The notes beneath the pieces are model-generated. The model saw only the letters and a program-made list of their open reading frames with translations. It searched no databases and had not been told where the DNA came from. The position numbers and the translations under genes were made by a program. 64,000 nt of DNA from contig NZ_JAJNBZ010000005.1 in assembly GCF_021369635.1 (NCBI RefSeq), positions 188,905 to 252,904 of the forward strand, written 5' to 3'. How positions within the stretch are numbered: position 1 is the first letter of the stretch; each line of letters begins with the position of its first letter. The stretch comes from Paenibacillus profundus. Its GTDB lineage: Bacteria; Bacillota; Bacilli; Paenibacillales; Paenibacillaceae. Of the stretch, positions 25,580-34,007 are shown piece after piece.

Positions 25580-26275
25580 ATGAACAATGGACACATCTTA
25601 ATTATTGAAGACGAAGTAAAAATAGCACGCGTAATCAAGCTGGAGCTGGAGTATGAAGGCTACACGGCGGACATCGAACATTCCGGCACCGAGGGACTTC
25701 GAAAATATAATGAGCAGCAATGGGATCTCGTTCTGCTGGATGTGATGCTGCCTGGCCTCAACGGTCTCGAGGTGCTGCGCCGCATTCGGGCAGCTGAAGA
25801 TATGACGCCGGTCATTCTGCTGACGGCAAGGGACTCCGTTCCGGACAAAGTTAGCGGTCTCGACATGGGCGCGAACGATTATATTACGAAGCCGTTCCAG
25901 ATCGAGGAGCTGCTTGCTCGAATCCGGGCGTGTCTTCGCATTAGGCAACAGCTGCAGCAAGGCAACGATGGGAATGAAGGTTTGCTGGAAATCGCCGATC
26001 TTGCGCTTGATGAGAAATCCCGCACAGTTACACGTCATCTCGTCCCCATCGAGCTGACGGCGCGCGAATTCGATCTGCTCAAGTTCCTGATGATGCATGC
26101 CAACCAAGTGTTAAACCGGGAACAAATTTTGAGCAATGTGTGGGGATACGATTTCGTGGGCGATACGAACGTGGTGGACGTGTATATCCGATATTTGCGC
26201 AAAAAAATGGATTATGATTATACTCCCCCGCTCATTCATACCGTGCGAGGCGTGGGATATGTGCTGAAGGAGTAG
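25580..26275 (+). CDS. OmpR-family response regulator
   Basis: 231-residue DNA-binding response regulator. The receiver domain has IIEDEVK, the phospho-acceptor aspartate in LVLLDVMLPG, LLTARD and ITKPF. The winged helix domain includes LTAREFDLLKFLM and VVDVYIRYLRKK...VRGVGYVLKE. ATG preceded by GGGAGAT. It is followed after six bases by its kinase and then by PepSY proteins, so it probably controls their expression. Targets and signal are unknown. Confidence 0.93.
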   Translation: MNNGHILIIEDEVKIARVIKLELEYEGYTADIEHSGTEGLRKYNEQQWDLVLLDVMLPGLNGLEVLRRIRAAEDMTPVILLTARDSVPDKVSGLDMGANDYITKPFQIEELLARIRACLRIRQQLQQGNDGNEGLLEIADLALDEKSRTVTRHLVPIELTAREFDLLKFLMMHANQVLNREQILSNVWGYDFVGDTNVVDVYIRYLRKKMDYDYTPPLIHTVRGVGYVLKE

Positions 26276-26281
26276 CTTCCA

Positions 26282-27637
26282 ATGAATCTCAAACACAAGA
26301 TTCAGTTGTTCTCGACGGTCGGACTGCTATTCATCGTCCTTATTATTAACACGTCTATCTATTTCCTTTTCAATCGCATGATAACGAATGAAGAGCTTGA
26401 TCGGATTGCAATGCGCACCCAGAGCATCGCCGAAGCCATGAAGCCTTCCGAGCTTGCAATCCCGGCTGCCGAATTGCTGCGCGCGTACTTGCCATCGTCT
26501 GGCATGATTCGCGTCATTAAGGAGGATAAGCGTTCTATCGTGACGGTGACGAAGGAGCCGGAATTCGCGGGCATTGCTCCGGCCTATAAGAGCGCGCAAA
26601 CGACAGAGTTGTCCAAATTGAAGGGCACTCTCATCGCAAAGTCGTATTTCCCGATCATTTGGAGTGACGGCAGCATCGCCGCTCTGGAAGTGACGGAAAG
26701 CCTGGCATCGGCCCAACAAAATATGAAGCTGCTGCTCGCCGTCTTAATTGCCGCATCGCTCGTCGTGCTCATCCCTTCCTTTATTGCCGGTAAAATGCTT
26801 AGCAATGTCATCTTGCGTCCGATACACTCTTTAAATGCGACCATGTCAGAAATTCGACGCAACGGAGTTTTCAAAAAGCTTGAGCTCACCGGCAGCGCAA
26901 ACGATGAACTGGTTCAATTGGGCAACACGTTCAACAGCATGATTGACATTTTGAAGAACAACTTCGAGAAGCAGCAGCAGTTCGTCTCTGACGCCTCCCA
27001 CGAGTTGAAGACCCCGCTCACCGTCATCGAGAGCTATGCGCGTATGCTGAAGCGTTGGGGAATGAACAAGCCAGAGGTGCTGGAAGAGTCCGTCGAGGCG
27101 ATCTACTCCGAATCCGTCCGGATGAAGGAGATGGCGAACCAACTCCTCTCGCTTGCCCGGCATGATATGGAACAGGCCGTTGAGTTGTCACAGGCGGATT
27201 TGCTGCAGCTTGGCGAAGATGTGGTTAGGCTGATACAGGCGGTGCATGACCGTCCGATTACGTTGCACAGTGAAGAGCGCGAGGTAGGTGCCTTCGTCGA
27301 TGAACAGATGATGAAGCAATTGATGTTCATCCTGCTTGATAACGCGTTGAAATACAGCACGTCCCCTATCGAGCTGCACATGGGCTGCGATGATGCTGGT
27401 GCGTTTTTCAGCGTCAATGACCGCGGGATTGGCATTCCACAAGAAGATATCCCGCACATCTTCGATCGGTTCTACCGGGTGGACAAAGCCCGCAGTCGGG
27501 AAACCGGCGGCACAGGACTAGGCTTATCGATTGCGAAGCAAATCGTCGACGCCCATGCAGGAACGATTGACGTGAACAGCATAGAAGGCGCAGGAACAAG
27601 CTTCATGGTAAGGATTCCTGTGAAGACACTGCGATGA
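26282..27637 (+). CDS. Sensor histidine kinase
   Basis: 451 residues. Membrane helices at about 8-30 and 155-175 flank an outside sensor loop of about 120 residues. HAMP domain (PIHSLNATMSEIRRNG), H-box FVSDASHELKTPL, N box ILLDNALKYS, G1 DRGIGIP and G2 GGTGLGLSI are intact. Partner of the upstream regulator. The downstream PepSY proteins may be part of the sensing or response, since PepSY domains in Gram-positive systems often sit at the cell surface. The signal is unknown. Confidence 0.92.
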   Translation: MNLKHKIQLFSTVGLLFIVLIINTSIYFLFNRMITNEELDRIAMRTQSIAEAMKPSELAIPAAELLRAYLPSSGMIRVIKEDKRSIVTVTKEPEFAGIAPAYKSAQTTELSKLKGTLIAKSYFPIIWSDGSIAALEVTESLASAQQNMKLLLAVLIAASLVVLIPSFIAGKMLSNVILRPIHSLNATMSEIRRNGVFKKLELTGSANDELVQLGNTFNSMIDILKNNFEKQQQFVSDASHELKTPLTVIESYARMLKRWGMNKPEVLEESVEAIYSESVRMKEMANQLLSLARHDMEQAVELSQADLLQLGEDVVRLIQAVHDRPITLHSEEREVGAFVDEQMMKQLMFILLDNALKYSTSPIELHMGCDDAGAFFSVNDRGIGIPQEDIPHIFDRFYRVDKARSRETGGTGLGLSIAKQIVDAHAGTIDVNSIEGAGTSFMVRIPVKTLR

Positions 27638-27650
27638 GGTGGTTACTAAA

Positions 27651-28403
27651 ATGAATCGAAACAAGCGCATTGCATTCGGCGGTGTCATCGCAGCCATCCT
27701 CTTGATTGCGGGGATAGCCTGCCTAGTATTTAATCAGCGGCCATCTTTGCTGTCCGAACAAGAGATCAAGACAAAGGTCGAAGCCGTCTACCCCGGAAAA
27801 GTGACAAAGCTGGAATTGAGCGACGGCAAAGGACACGCTGTATATACCATGCTTTTGAAGTCGTCGAATGGTGCCTACAACATTCAGGCCGATGCGGTGA
27901 CAGGAAATATTGTTCATGTGGCAGCGTCCCGCAGCAATGCCCCTGATAACACTCCGGCTCCCGATGTCGCTCCTAAGCCGGTTGTGACGGACGAACAGGC
28001 GAAGCGCATTGCGCTCTCGAAGTCACAAGGTGACGTGACGGAAGTGAAAAAGAGCAAGCGCAACGGCACGGAAGTATATGTGGTCACTATCCAAACCAAA
28101 AATCACGGCAAAGCGATCGTCGAAGTGAGTGCGGACACCGGTGACGTCGTGTATATGTCAGAAGTCGAAGATGCTGACGGCACGTCAGAAGACAAGCCAA
28201 CATTACAGCCGAAAATTAGCGCCGAACAAGCCAAAAAAATCGCGCTCGCTAAAGTGAAAGGCACAGTGCACTCGGTTGAGCTGGAGGACGACGACGATAC
28301 CCTTCTCTTCGAAGTGGAAATCATTACGGATAAAAAAGAGGAGGTAAAGATTGAAGTTCATGCTTATACAGGAGAGGTGCTGTCCATCTCATGGGAGGAC
28401 TAG
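27651..28403 (+). CDS. Membrane-anchored protein with three PepSY-like repeats
   Basis: 250 residues. N-terminal anchor (IAFGGVIAAILLIAGIACLVF) followed by three PepSY-type repeats of about 65 residues. Each ends in a 'VSADTGDVVYM' or 'HAYTGEVLSISWED' strand, and repeats two and three begin 'DEQAKRIAL' or 'AEQAKKIAL'. ATG 27651 has GAGGTGG eight bases upstream; a GTG at 27639 is possible. PepSY domains are thought to inhibit proteases or bind ligands outside the membrane. It is in the same operon as the two-component system. Confidence 0.85.
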   Translation: MNRNKRIAFGGVIAAILLIAGIACLVFNQRPSLLSEQEIKTKVEAVYPGKVTKLELSDGKGHAVYTMLLKSSNGAYNIQADAVTGNIVHVAASRSNAPDNTPAPDVAPKPVVTDEQAKRIALSKSQGDVTEVKKSKRNGTEVYVVTIQTKNHGKAIVEVSADTGDVVYMSEVEDADGTSEDKPTLQPKISAEQAKKIALAKVKGTVHSVELEDDDDTLLFEVEIITDKKEEVKIEVHAYTGEVLSISWED

Positions 28404-28410
28404 CTTGAGA

Positions 28411-28470
28411 TTGTTCAAAAATCTCCCTTTTGATCACGAAGCATCCCGTGAGGTTATTCGACATCGCATC
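28411..28470. repeat. Dispersed repeat, copy 3
   Basis: TTGTTCAAAAA, CCCTTTTGATCACGAAGCAT and TATTCGACATC in the same order and spacing as at 13846-13910. It lies between the two PepSY genes and may have separated an earlier operon. Confidence 0.75.
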
Positions 28471-28568
28471 AACTTGTCTCTCATCAAATTTTAATCTTGT
28501 TATCGTGTTCTTCTCATGTTGACGTCCTATGATGGAGTTAAGTTAAACCAAATTAGGAGGTCACAAAC

Positions 28569-29105
28569 ATGAAAAAGATCATTATCCTATCATTGGCTGG
28601 AGCATTGACGTTGGGAGGAGCAGCTGCCGTTACGGCCCAACCGTGGAGCGCCAAAGACGGAAGCCAATCACAGCATCAGGTGAAAATAAGCAAAGATCAA
28701 GCGAAGAAGCTTGCCCTGCAAGCATATGCAGGCACTATTGAAGAAATCGAGCTTGAAATAAAGGACGGACGGCTCGTCTACCAATTCGATTATGACAACG
28801 ATAAGACTGACGTTTACGTGGATGCCGTATCTGGAAAGGTGTGGCAGCACCACGATGACGACGACCATGAGAATCATGCTGATTCCAATTCTAGACCTAA
28901 CGGTACCCAAGTGAAAATCAACAAGGAACAGGCAAAACGGATAGCTCTTGCCGAGGTAGCCGGAATCGTGAAGGAAGTCGATCTGGATGAGGATGACGGC
29001 AGCTATGTATACGAGGTGGATATACGGACAGGCAAGGGAAAGGAAGCCCAAGTCGATGTCTCTGCAACAACAGGAAATGTATTGAAAGTCGAATGGGACG
29101 ATTAA
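28569..29105 (+). CDS. Secreted protein with two PepSY domains
   Basis: 178 residues with a signal peptide (MKKIIILSLAGALTLGGAAAVTA, likely cut after AQP or near it). Two PepSY domains follow: residues 38-95 (KDQAKKLALQAYAGTIEEIELE ... VDAVSGKVW) and 118-178 (KEQAKRIALAEVAGIVKEVDLD ... VSATTGNVLKVEWDD). A histidine/aspartate-rich linker (DDDDHENHADS) lies between them and could bind metal. ATG follows TTAGGAGGTC. It is a paralogue of the preceding gene; role unknown. Confidence 0.85.
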   Translation: MKKIIILSLAGALTLGGAAAVTAQPWSAKDGSQSQHQVKISKDQAKKLALQAYAGTIEEIELEIKDGRLVYQFDYDNDKTDVYVDAVSGKVWQHHDDDDHENHADSNSRPNGTQVKINKEQAKRIALAEVAGIVKEVDLDEDDGSYVYEVDIRTGKGKEAQVDVSATTGNVLKVEWDD

Positions 29106-29122
29106 AACAGGGAATCTTTGTT

Positions 29123-29159
29123 ATTCTAAGGGAGGGGCTAACTGCCTCTCCCTTAGAAT
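29123..29159 (+). terminator. Terminator after the PepSY gene
   Basis: A long stem, ATTCTAAGGGAG paired with CTCCCTTAGAAT (inner GG/CC pairs continue). The T run is weak. It ends the plus-strand core region before the accessory island. Confidence 0.6.
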
Positions 29160-29485
29160 GATGCATTGCGAAAATACACCTTTCGGAACGGAGCGGATAC
29201 CGAGATGTTCCTGCTGCCGTTCTAAAAGGTGCATCTCTGACAGGGTTGCGCACGGGATTTATCGAGCTCTCGTAATACATATTAATAAGAGGCGTAATGA
29301 GAATGGGAGGATATATATTCGGAGTTAATAGAATGCTTCATAAGTGCTTCATAGTAAACTTCAATAATAAGTACGATTGTTATCAAGTGAGCTTTTGCGC
29401 TCGCTGCTTGCCTCTTTCCCATTACGGTAATCGTTGACACCAGTACGGCTCATCTTTTAATCCCTAGTAATCCATGTTGCTCTGA
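29159..29485. other. Gene-poor stretch with an imperfect inverted repeat
   Basis: Outer arms GATGCA (29159-29164) and TGCATC (29230-29235) and inner arms CACCTTT-GAACGG / CCGTTC-AAAGGTG (29177-29233) form a long imperfect hairpin. It lies at the left edge of the phage-tail island and could be a remnant of a mobile element, an sRNA or a terminator. A 46-codon frame at 29297-29437 has a weak AAGAGG site; I do not count it as a gene. Confidence 0.35.
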
Positions 29486-30202
29486 CTACGAGTGCTTTGC
29501 TGCTTCCCGTTCAAAATGTTTCTTATACTTCATCACTTTTTTCGTATAAGAGCTGTCGATCGTGCCTTCATTGTTGATCCATCGCTCTGATCCTGCCCGG
29601 CCGCGATTATATGCGAGCAGCATCGCTTTCTCCAGCTTTTCGCCCTGATACGTGTCTTCCCAGTATTCCCTGCATTCAATCAGCTCTTCAATGCCAAGCC
29701 GGATATTGTGGTCCGGATTGAATACGTCCAGATTGCTGACGTGAATTTCCTTCGCCAATCTGCCGATGTTCCGTGAATTCATCTGCACCAAGCCGTAATC
29801 GGTCGTACCGTTATCGTTATGATAGACGGTTTTGGCGTCGAAGTTGCTTTCCGCTTTGATGAGCGCCAGGAACGTGTAATAGTTAATACCTTCCGCACGC
29901 GTTTCCTTCCAGATGATATCCAGAACTTCATCGGACAATGTGACGGATGGGATATTCGGACGACGGTTATCGCTCACTCCGAGGACGGATACTTCTTTTG
30001 TTTTTATCTGTTCCGCCTTGACCCCCTCGCTAGCTTGCACGACTGCAGATCTGTCCTTAATAAACGAACGTGAAATATCGAAGACAATTGCTTTGCTTGC
30101 CCTCCATTTTTCCAACAACAGCGCTACCTTGTTCGTTTCTTCCCGAGCCGGGGGAGTAATCAACACCAATGCGCTCAAGATAGAGAGAACTATTTTAGCC
30201 AT
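29486..30202 (-). CDS. Lytic transglycosylase (SLT domain) with N-terminal anchor
   Basis: 238 residues from ATG 30202, which follows AAGGAGTT. The N-terminus is hydrophobic (IVLSILSALVLIT). The C-terminal half is a transglycosylase SLT domain: the catalytic glutamate in ALIKAESNFD, then DYGLVQMNSRN and LLAYNRGRAGSERW. Such enzymes cleave peptidoglycan glycan strands. At the left end of the island it could help release or assemble particles, or be a cell enzyme unrelated to the tail. The middle (residues 30-90) is not similar to anything I know. Confidence 0.82.
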   Translation of the reverse strand: MAKIVLSILSALVLITPPAREETNKVALLLEKWRASKAIVFDISRSFIKDRSAVVQASEGVKAEQIKTKEVSVLGVSDNRRPNIPSVTLSDEVLDIIWKETRAEGINYYTFLALIKAESNFDAKTVYHNDNGTTDYGLVQMNSRNIGRLAKEIHVSNLDVFNPDHNIRLGIEELIECREYWEDTYQGEKLEKAMLLAYNRGRAGSERWINNEGTIDSSYTKKVMKYKKHFEREAAKHS

Positions 30203-30366
30203 ATCCAACTCCTTATCATGTTCTCCAGAATATATCAGGCTTGTCCATTCAGAGGAGATTCTGCCGAACACATCTTTACATTAAACCATATAATCGCGCA
30301 TAAAACACGCCTTTACATCAATTACCACAGTTATTACAGCAAATTTCCATGGATTCTCATTCGTTT

Positions 30367-30600
30367 TCAATACATATATTTGCAGTTTCGAAGTGGAACG
30401 ACTGGAAAATCAGCTTGTTCCATTCTCGCTAATAGAGAGCCCAGCAACTTGTATTCGGACGTTGTTAACGCAAAATCCGATTGCATATGATGTGCCTTTT
30501 CGAAGCACATGCAAACCAATTGGTATAACGCTAACGTTTGTTCCGAATCTAGTGACATGAAGAACGCAGTCTCGTTCGGATCGATATAGGTATGATTCAT
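30367..30600 (-). CDS. Small protein, unknown
   Basis: 77 residues from ATG 30600, with GTGGAGTT nine bases upstream. The start lies 13 bases after the stop of the next gene upstream, which suggests coupled translation. The frame opens further upstream but overlaps that gene. Mostly helical by eye (SEQTLALYQLVCMCFEKAH, TTSEYKLLGSLLARME), acidic and cytoplasmic. No family recognised. Member of the minus-strand arm of the island. Confidence 0.5.
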   Translation of the reverse strand: MNHTYIDPNETAFFMSLDSEQTLALYQLVCMCFEKAHHMQSDFALTTSEYKLLGSLLARMEQADFPVVPLRNCKYMY

Positions 30601-30613
30601 CGGTTCAACTCCA

Positions 30614-30886
30614 CTATGAAGGATTGGACCAATCGTAGTGGGCCATATATTGTTTTTTCCGTTGATAATCTGTTTCTGCCCCGCCATACTTTTCAGAATC
30701 ATATAAAAAATGTTGAAATTGAAACATCCGATCTTCGACTACTCCGCCAATCTTAGGTCTCCCATATTCATCAGACTGCAATTCTTTCGTTTTGACCAAT
30801 TTGGTGCGTCCTTCCTCCTCCACTTGATGCCATTTGTATTGTGGAATCAGTACGCGCTTAATCGTTTTCTCATAATTCGGGACCAC
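30614..30886 (-). CDS. Small protein, unknown
   Basis: About 90 residues. The GTG at 30886 is five bases after a GAGGTGA site; an earlier GTG at 30895 would be too close to that site. Charged, with a basic N-terminal part (YEKTIKRVLIPQYKWHQVEEEGRTKLVKTKELQ) and a C-terminal aromatic segment. The opening 'RVLIPQYKWHQVE' looks like a small beta strand pair. No family recognised. Upstream partner of 30367-30600. Confidence 0.5.
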   Translation of the reverse strand: MVPNYEKTIKRVLIPQYKWHQVEEEGRTKLVKTKELQSDEYGRPKIGGVVEDRMFQFQHFLYDSEKYGGAETDYQRKKQYMAHYDWSNPS

Positions 30887-30955
30887 AAGAATCACCTCTT
30901 CATTTTATGTATATTTTACTTTTATAATGTCAGGAAGAAGCTTGCTGTCAGCCTC

Positions 30956-31393
30956 TCACCATTTTGCTCGTACTATTTTACTTAGCGAATTATACCATTC
31001 GTCATGGATACAGATGTTGTATACTCTGGAAGCAGACAACTCACCGCGAACTATTTTTTGATCGAGCTTCACTAATTCCCAGCTTGAACACTTTTTACGG
31101 AACAGCTTTTCCAAGGCGGTTATGCGATTTTTATAATAATCATATATAAATTCAATTTCAGAATAGTTACTGCGTATCCAACCAATATAATCGTCTGTAG
31201 CTTCCTCTAACGCATCCACATCTCCTCTAAAAAAACGATGCCAATCGTCAACATCTTGTTCAGCTTGGACGGCTTCCTCTATTGCACGAAACGTGCTTCC
31301 TTCCGTACATAGGCCGCAAGCTTCAATTAACCACAATAAAAAATAATCTCGCTTGCTTCCCCATTCTTCCTTTACCATTGGACATGCTGCCAT
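30956..31393 (-). CDS. Unknown 145-residue protein
   Basis: 145 residues, acidic N-terminal half and mixed C-terminus, probably all helical. It has a CxxC-like pair (ACGLC) near residue 28 and a tryptophan-rich centre (DDWHRFF...GWIRSNY). ATG 31393 with a GGGGGG-rich site (GAGGGGGG) seven bases upstream. No family recognised. It lies between the small genes and the MrpR-like gene, all on the minus strand. The 31394-31585 gap is AT-rich with no gene seen. Confidence 0.55.
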   Translation of the reverse strand: MAACPMVKEEWGSKRDYFLLWLIEACGLCTEGSTFRAIEEAVQAEQDVDDWHRFFRGDVDALEEATDDYIGWIRSNYSEIEFIYDYYKNRITALEKLFRKKCSSWELVKLDQKIVRGELSASRVYNICIHDEWYNSLSKIVRAKW

Positions 31394-31585
31394 TCAAGAA
31401 CCCCCCTCTGTCTGCTATATGTGTGTTCAAAAAGACCACGGAACTTGTTGAACAACCTCTATATTTCTAGTATAAGGGGCATTTATGATGGCGGATTACA
31501 GCAACCTGTTTATTATCACAACATTTTTTTAAAATAATCTTATAGTTTTTTGCTGCTCTATAAGTTTGGCAATATTGTTTTCCGC

Positions 31586-32563
31586 CTACTTTTCGTTACA
31601 CTTATATAGCTCTCTAAGCTTAGGAAGATTCAAAAATTCATTTCGAATGCGATAACCGCTCTGTTCTGATTCTTCATTGAATTGCTTCATGATCAACTTA
31701 TATTCGCTTCGTTCCAGTCGTTCGAACTGTGCGTATAAATTTTTGGCCATCGCCAGCATCCCCGAGTAGCGAATATTCATTGGCGTGAAGCTCGGTTCCT
31801 TGATTTCTTTGGCAATGTTAGATAGTCTGCGGTGAATAATATTTTTTTCGGCCTCATTAAAATGCTCTGTTCTGGTGTGAGAAGATTTTATGACATAATT
31901 ATTTTCGACCAACCATGCTGTTGGAGCTTTAATATCGATGCTTGGATTCCCGTTTTTCTTTTCGTATTCACTTTCTCGCAGCGCTTTCACACATAAATCA
32001 ATGCATTGCTCGCTGACGGCAATCGTTCTGCGGTTGCCTTTATCGTCTAACAGTGTCAGCTGATTGCTCGTTGCATCCACATCTTCGCTCTTTAAATTCA
32101 GCAGCTCGCTATTCGCAACGCCGCGGACGCCGTTGAACAATAAGCTGACGATGACGGCATCCTGGGCATTGACGCATTTTAAAATAATTTTATCGATTTC
32201 TTGATCCGTCCAATACTTCTTTATACCTTTGATAACAAACTGCTCTTTCCACTCTTTCGCTACCCCATCTAATGGATTAAGACCATGTCCCAGACCTTCG
32301 TCTATCGCCCAATCTATATATTTTGACACCCATGTCACGTTGGCTCGGCTTGAGTACACTGTCTTGGGCAAGTACAAATAAAATAAGCGTCTTAGTTGTT
32401 CGCGATTAAAGTCATACAGATCCTTGTTTACATCATTTTCGAGCGTCTGGGACACTTTAAACAGTCTGGCTATTATTTTTTGGGTGCCTGCGGCGTACTC
32501 CTGCATGAACTTGCGCTTCACTTCTTCATTGTAAAACTTATTTTCATAAACGATATTGGCCAT
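31586..32563 (-). CDS. MrpR-like protein: tyrosine-recombinase fold, probable phage repressor
   Basis: 325 residues laid out like a tyrosine recombinase: an N-terminal SAM-like core-binding part (about 1-115) and a catalytic-domain-like part. The first box reads NGVRGVANSELLNL instead of TGLRISELLxL. The second box reads NIRYSGMLAMAKNL where an active enzyme has HxLRHTFATHL, so the histidine of HxxR is lost. The nucleophile region has only SGYRIRNEF. MrpR (YopR) of phage SPbeta, also about 325 residues, is a master repressor with this fold and no recombinase activity; this is the best match I know. It is 26 bp after the DGQHR gene, and both face away from the tail genes. A lysogeny-type repressor is the likely role. 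Confidence 0.72.
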   Translation of the reverse strand: MANIVYENKFYNEEVKRKFMQEYAAGTQKIIARLFKVSQTLENDVNKDLYDFNREQLRRLFYLYLPKTVYSSRANVTWVSKYIDWAIDEGLGHGLNPLDGVAKEWKEQFVIKGIKKYWTDQEIDKIILKCVNAQDAVIVSLLFNGVRGVANSELLNLKSEDVDATSNQLTLLDDKGNRRTIAVSEQCIDLCVKALRESEYEKKNGNPSIDIKAPTAWLVENNYVIKSSHTRTEHFNEAEKNIIHRRLSNIAKEIKEPSFTPMNIRYSGMLAMAKNLYAQFERLERSEYKLIMKQFNEESEQSGYRIRNEFLNLPKLRELYKCNEK

Positions 32564-32589
32564 TGTTCCACACCCCCAGAAAGCTTGAT

Positions 32590-33909
32590 TTACATGAATT
32601 CCTCAACCTTTTGCTCAAAAAACTGTTTAATCTGACGCTTTACTTTGTTGGAATTTACTTTTCCTTGTGTCGTCATCAGCTCATCGAATGGCGAGCCGTC
32701 ACGAGATAAATCGATGCTTCCAATTATACGAACAATTTCATCGACCGGATAATCTTTTCCATACGTGTCGTACAATTTTTTGGCTACGACGATAAACCCG
32801 ACAAATGTATTATGATGATTAATCCAGCTTTTTTTCGCCGTTTCCTGCATATTGGTTACAAATTCTGCTTCAAAAGCGGGAATCAAGTAGCCAAAAAACT
32901 TCTTTAATACTTCGGTAATATCATACCGGTCTTTGTTATTTTGAGGCTCGAAAATATGGTCGATTGATTCAGACAGGACCGCAAAGTTGGTAAGGTAATC
33001 CATCTTCTTATCGATTGAGGTCTTAATAGATATTCTTTTTTTCAATTCCGGAAGCAGCATCAGATCTTTAGCGACCTGTGAACCTATACTCTCGGCCATA
33101 TAATGCTTTACTAGCGTTTTGTCAAAACGATTGACCGTATTGATCTGTCCAAGAAGAAATTGTGCCTCGCTTAGCGGATAATATTTAATCGCTACATTCA
33201 TTATCCCTTCATAATCCGGTTCTTCCTCAAGGACGTTCAATATCGCTTGAACGCGGTGCATCCCATCGATCAGATTGACTGTCGTTCCTTCATAAACGGT
33301 TAAGCTGCCAGCTTCGTATGCAACGCGATCATGTCCATCAACTAATATATTGATAAGCAGGGTATCCGCCTTATATTTCCCTTCAAGCATCAAGCGTGTA
33401 ATATTTTTTACACTTTTCAAATTGATATCCGGCTTTTCGGTTATAGTACCGTCCTTCAGCAGCTTATTCTTTGACAATCGTTGCGCTTGCAAATTGTACG
33501 TAATCACCTTGGAATTCCATAATCGTCGAATCTCCTGATAAGACAGCATCGTGACAAAGTCTCTTCCCGATGGGGCTGCGATTACCCCTTCCATCGTATA
33601 AGGCAACGTAATGTCGTCCTTGCTTTGACGTTCATATTTAGCCGCTTTCGCTATTTCTCTCTTACTATAAAAATGAGCGGGAGCAGCCTGCTCATTGCCG
33701 GTTACTTCGTACAAAGCTAAGGTAAGCACACATAATTCTTCCTCTGACAAGCTATGAATGACTTCATAATTCGCTAACATTTCAATAAACAAGCTTCTTG
33801 GAAAGCAATGTCTCTCTACTAATAGGTTATCAATCTCTCTTTGTTGTTCTTTATTTTTAATAATGTCCGCAAATAAGGAAGGCAACGTATCGAATAATTC
33901 CTCCGTCAT
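32590..33909 (-). CDS. DGQHR/DndB-like protein, possible regulator
   Basis: 439 residues. The segment VNLIDGMHRVQAILNVL (near residue 213) matches the DGQHR motif of DndB-family and ParB-like proteins, followed by QFLLGQINTVNRFDKTLVKHY, also typical (FxxINxxxK..). DndB is a transcriptional regulator in phosphorothioation systems, but dndACDE are absent here, so the gene is an orphan. It has an AAAGGAGAAGG site before ATG 33909 and is co-transcribed with the MrpR-like gene. The region after residue 300 is helical and not recognised. DNA binding is an inference from the family. Confidence 0.68.
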   Translation of the reverse strand: MTEELFDTLPSLFADIIKNKEQQREIDNLLVERHCFPRSLFIEMLANYEVIHSLSEEELCVLTLALYEVTGNEQAAPAHFYSKREIAKAAKYERQSKDDITLPYTMEGVIAAPSGRDFVTMLSYQEIRRLWNSKVITYNLQAQRLSKNKLLKDGTITEKPDINLKSVKNITRLMLEGKYKADTLLINILVDGHDRVAYEAGSLTVYEGTTVNLIDGMHRVQAILNVLEEEPDYEGIMNVAIKYYPLSEAQFLLGQINTVNRFDKTLVKHYMAESIGSQVAKDLMLLPELKKRISIKTSIDKKMDYLTNFAVLSESIDHIFEPQNNKDRYDITEVLKKFFGYLIPAFEAEFVTNMQETAKKSWINHHNTFVGFIVVAKKLYDTYGKDYPVDEIVRIIGSIDLSRDGSPFDELMTTQGKVNSNKVKRQIKQFFEQKVEEFM

Positions 33910-33960
33910 GTATTCCTTCTCCTTTCAAGTCCACACTCTTCGTGGATATAATAGCATACG

Positions 33961-33974
33961 CTCATATAAGTGAG
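33961..33974. promoter_or_regulatory. Palindrome, possible operator
   Basis: CTCATATAAGTGAG, with CTCA/TGAG ends. It lies in the divergent promoter region. A related sequence, CTCTATATATAGTGAG, lies at 35392-35407 upstream of the tail genes. Possible binding sites of the MrpR-like or DGQHR protein. Weak evidence. Confidence 0.3.
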
Positions 33975-33993
33975 AACTATATATTATCAAATG

Positions 33994-34007
33994 CGAACAT
34001 ATGTTTG
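33994..34007. promoter_or_regulatory. LexA (SOS) box
   Basis: CGAACATATGTTTG agrees with the Bacillus LexA consensus CGAACRNRYGTTYC at 13 of 14 positions. It overlaps the -35 of the promoter at 34005-34033, so bound LexA would block transcription of the plus-strand gene. Confidence 0.8.

Noticed and set aside
29297-29437. 46-codon open frame on the plus strand with a CxxC
   Set aside because: Weak AAGAGG site, no recognised family, and isolated in a gene-poor region.
31586-32563. Active phage integrase
   Set aside because: The HxxR histidine and a clear nucleophilic tyrosine box are missing; size and context fit an MrpR-type repressor better.
32590-33909. Phosphorothioation (Dnd) defence system
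   Set aside because: Only the DndB-like protein is present; no cysteine desulfurase or dndC/D/E-like gene lies nearby.
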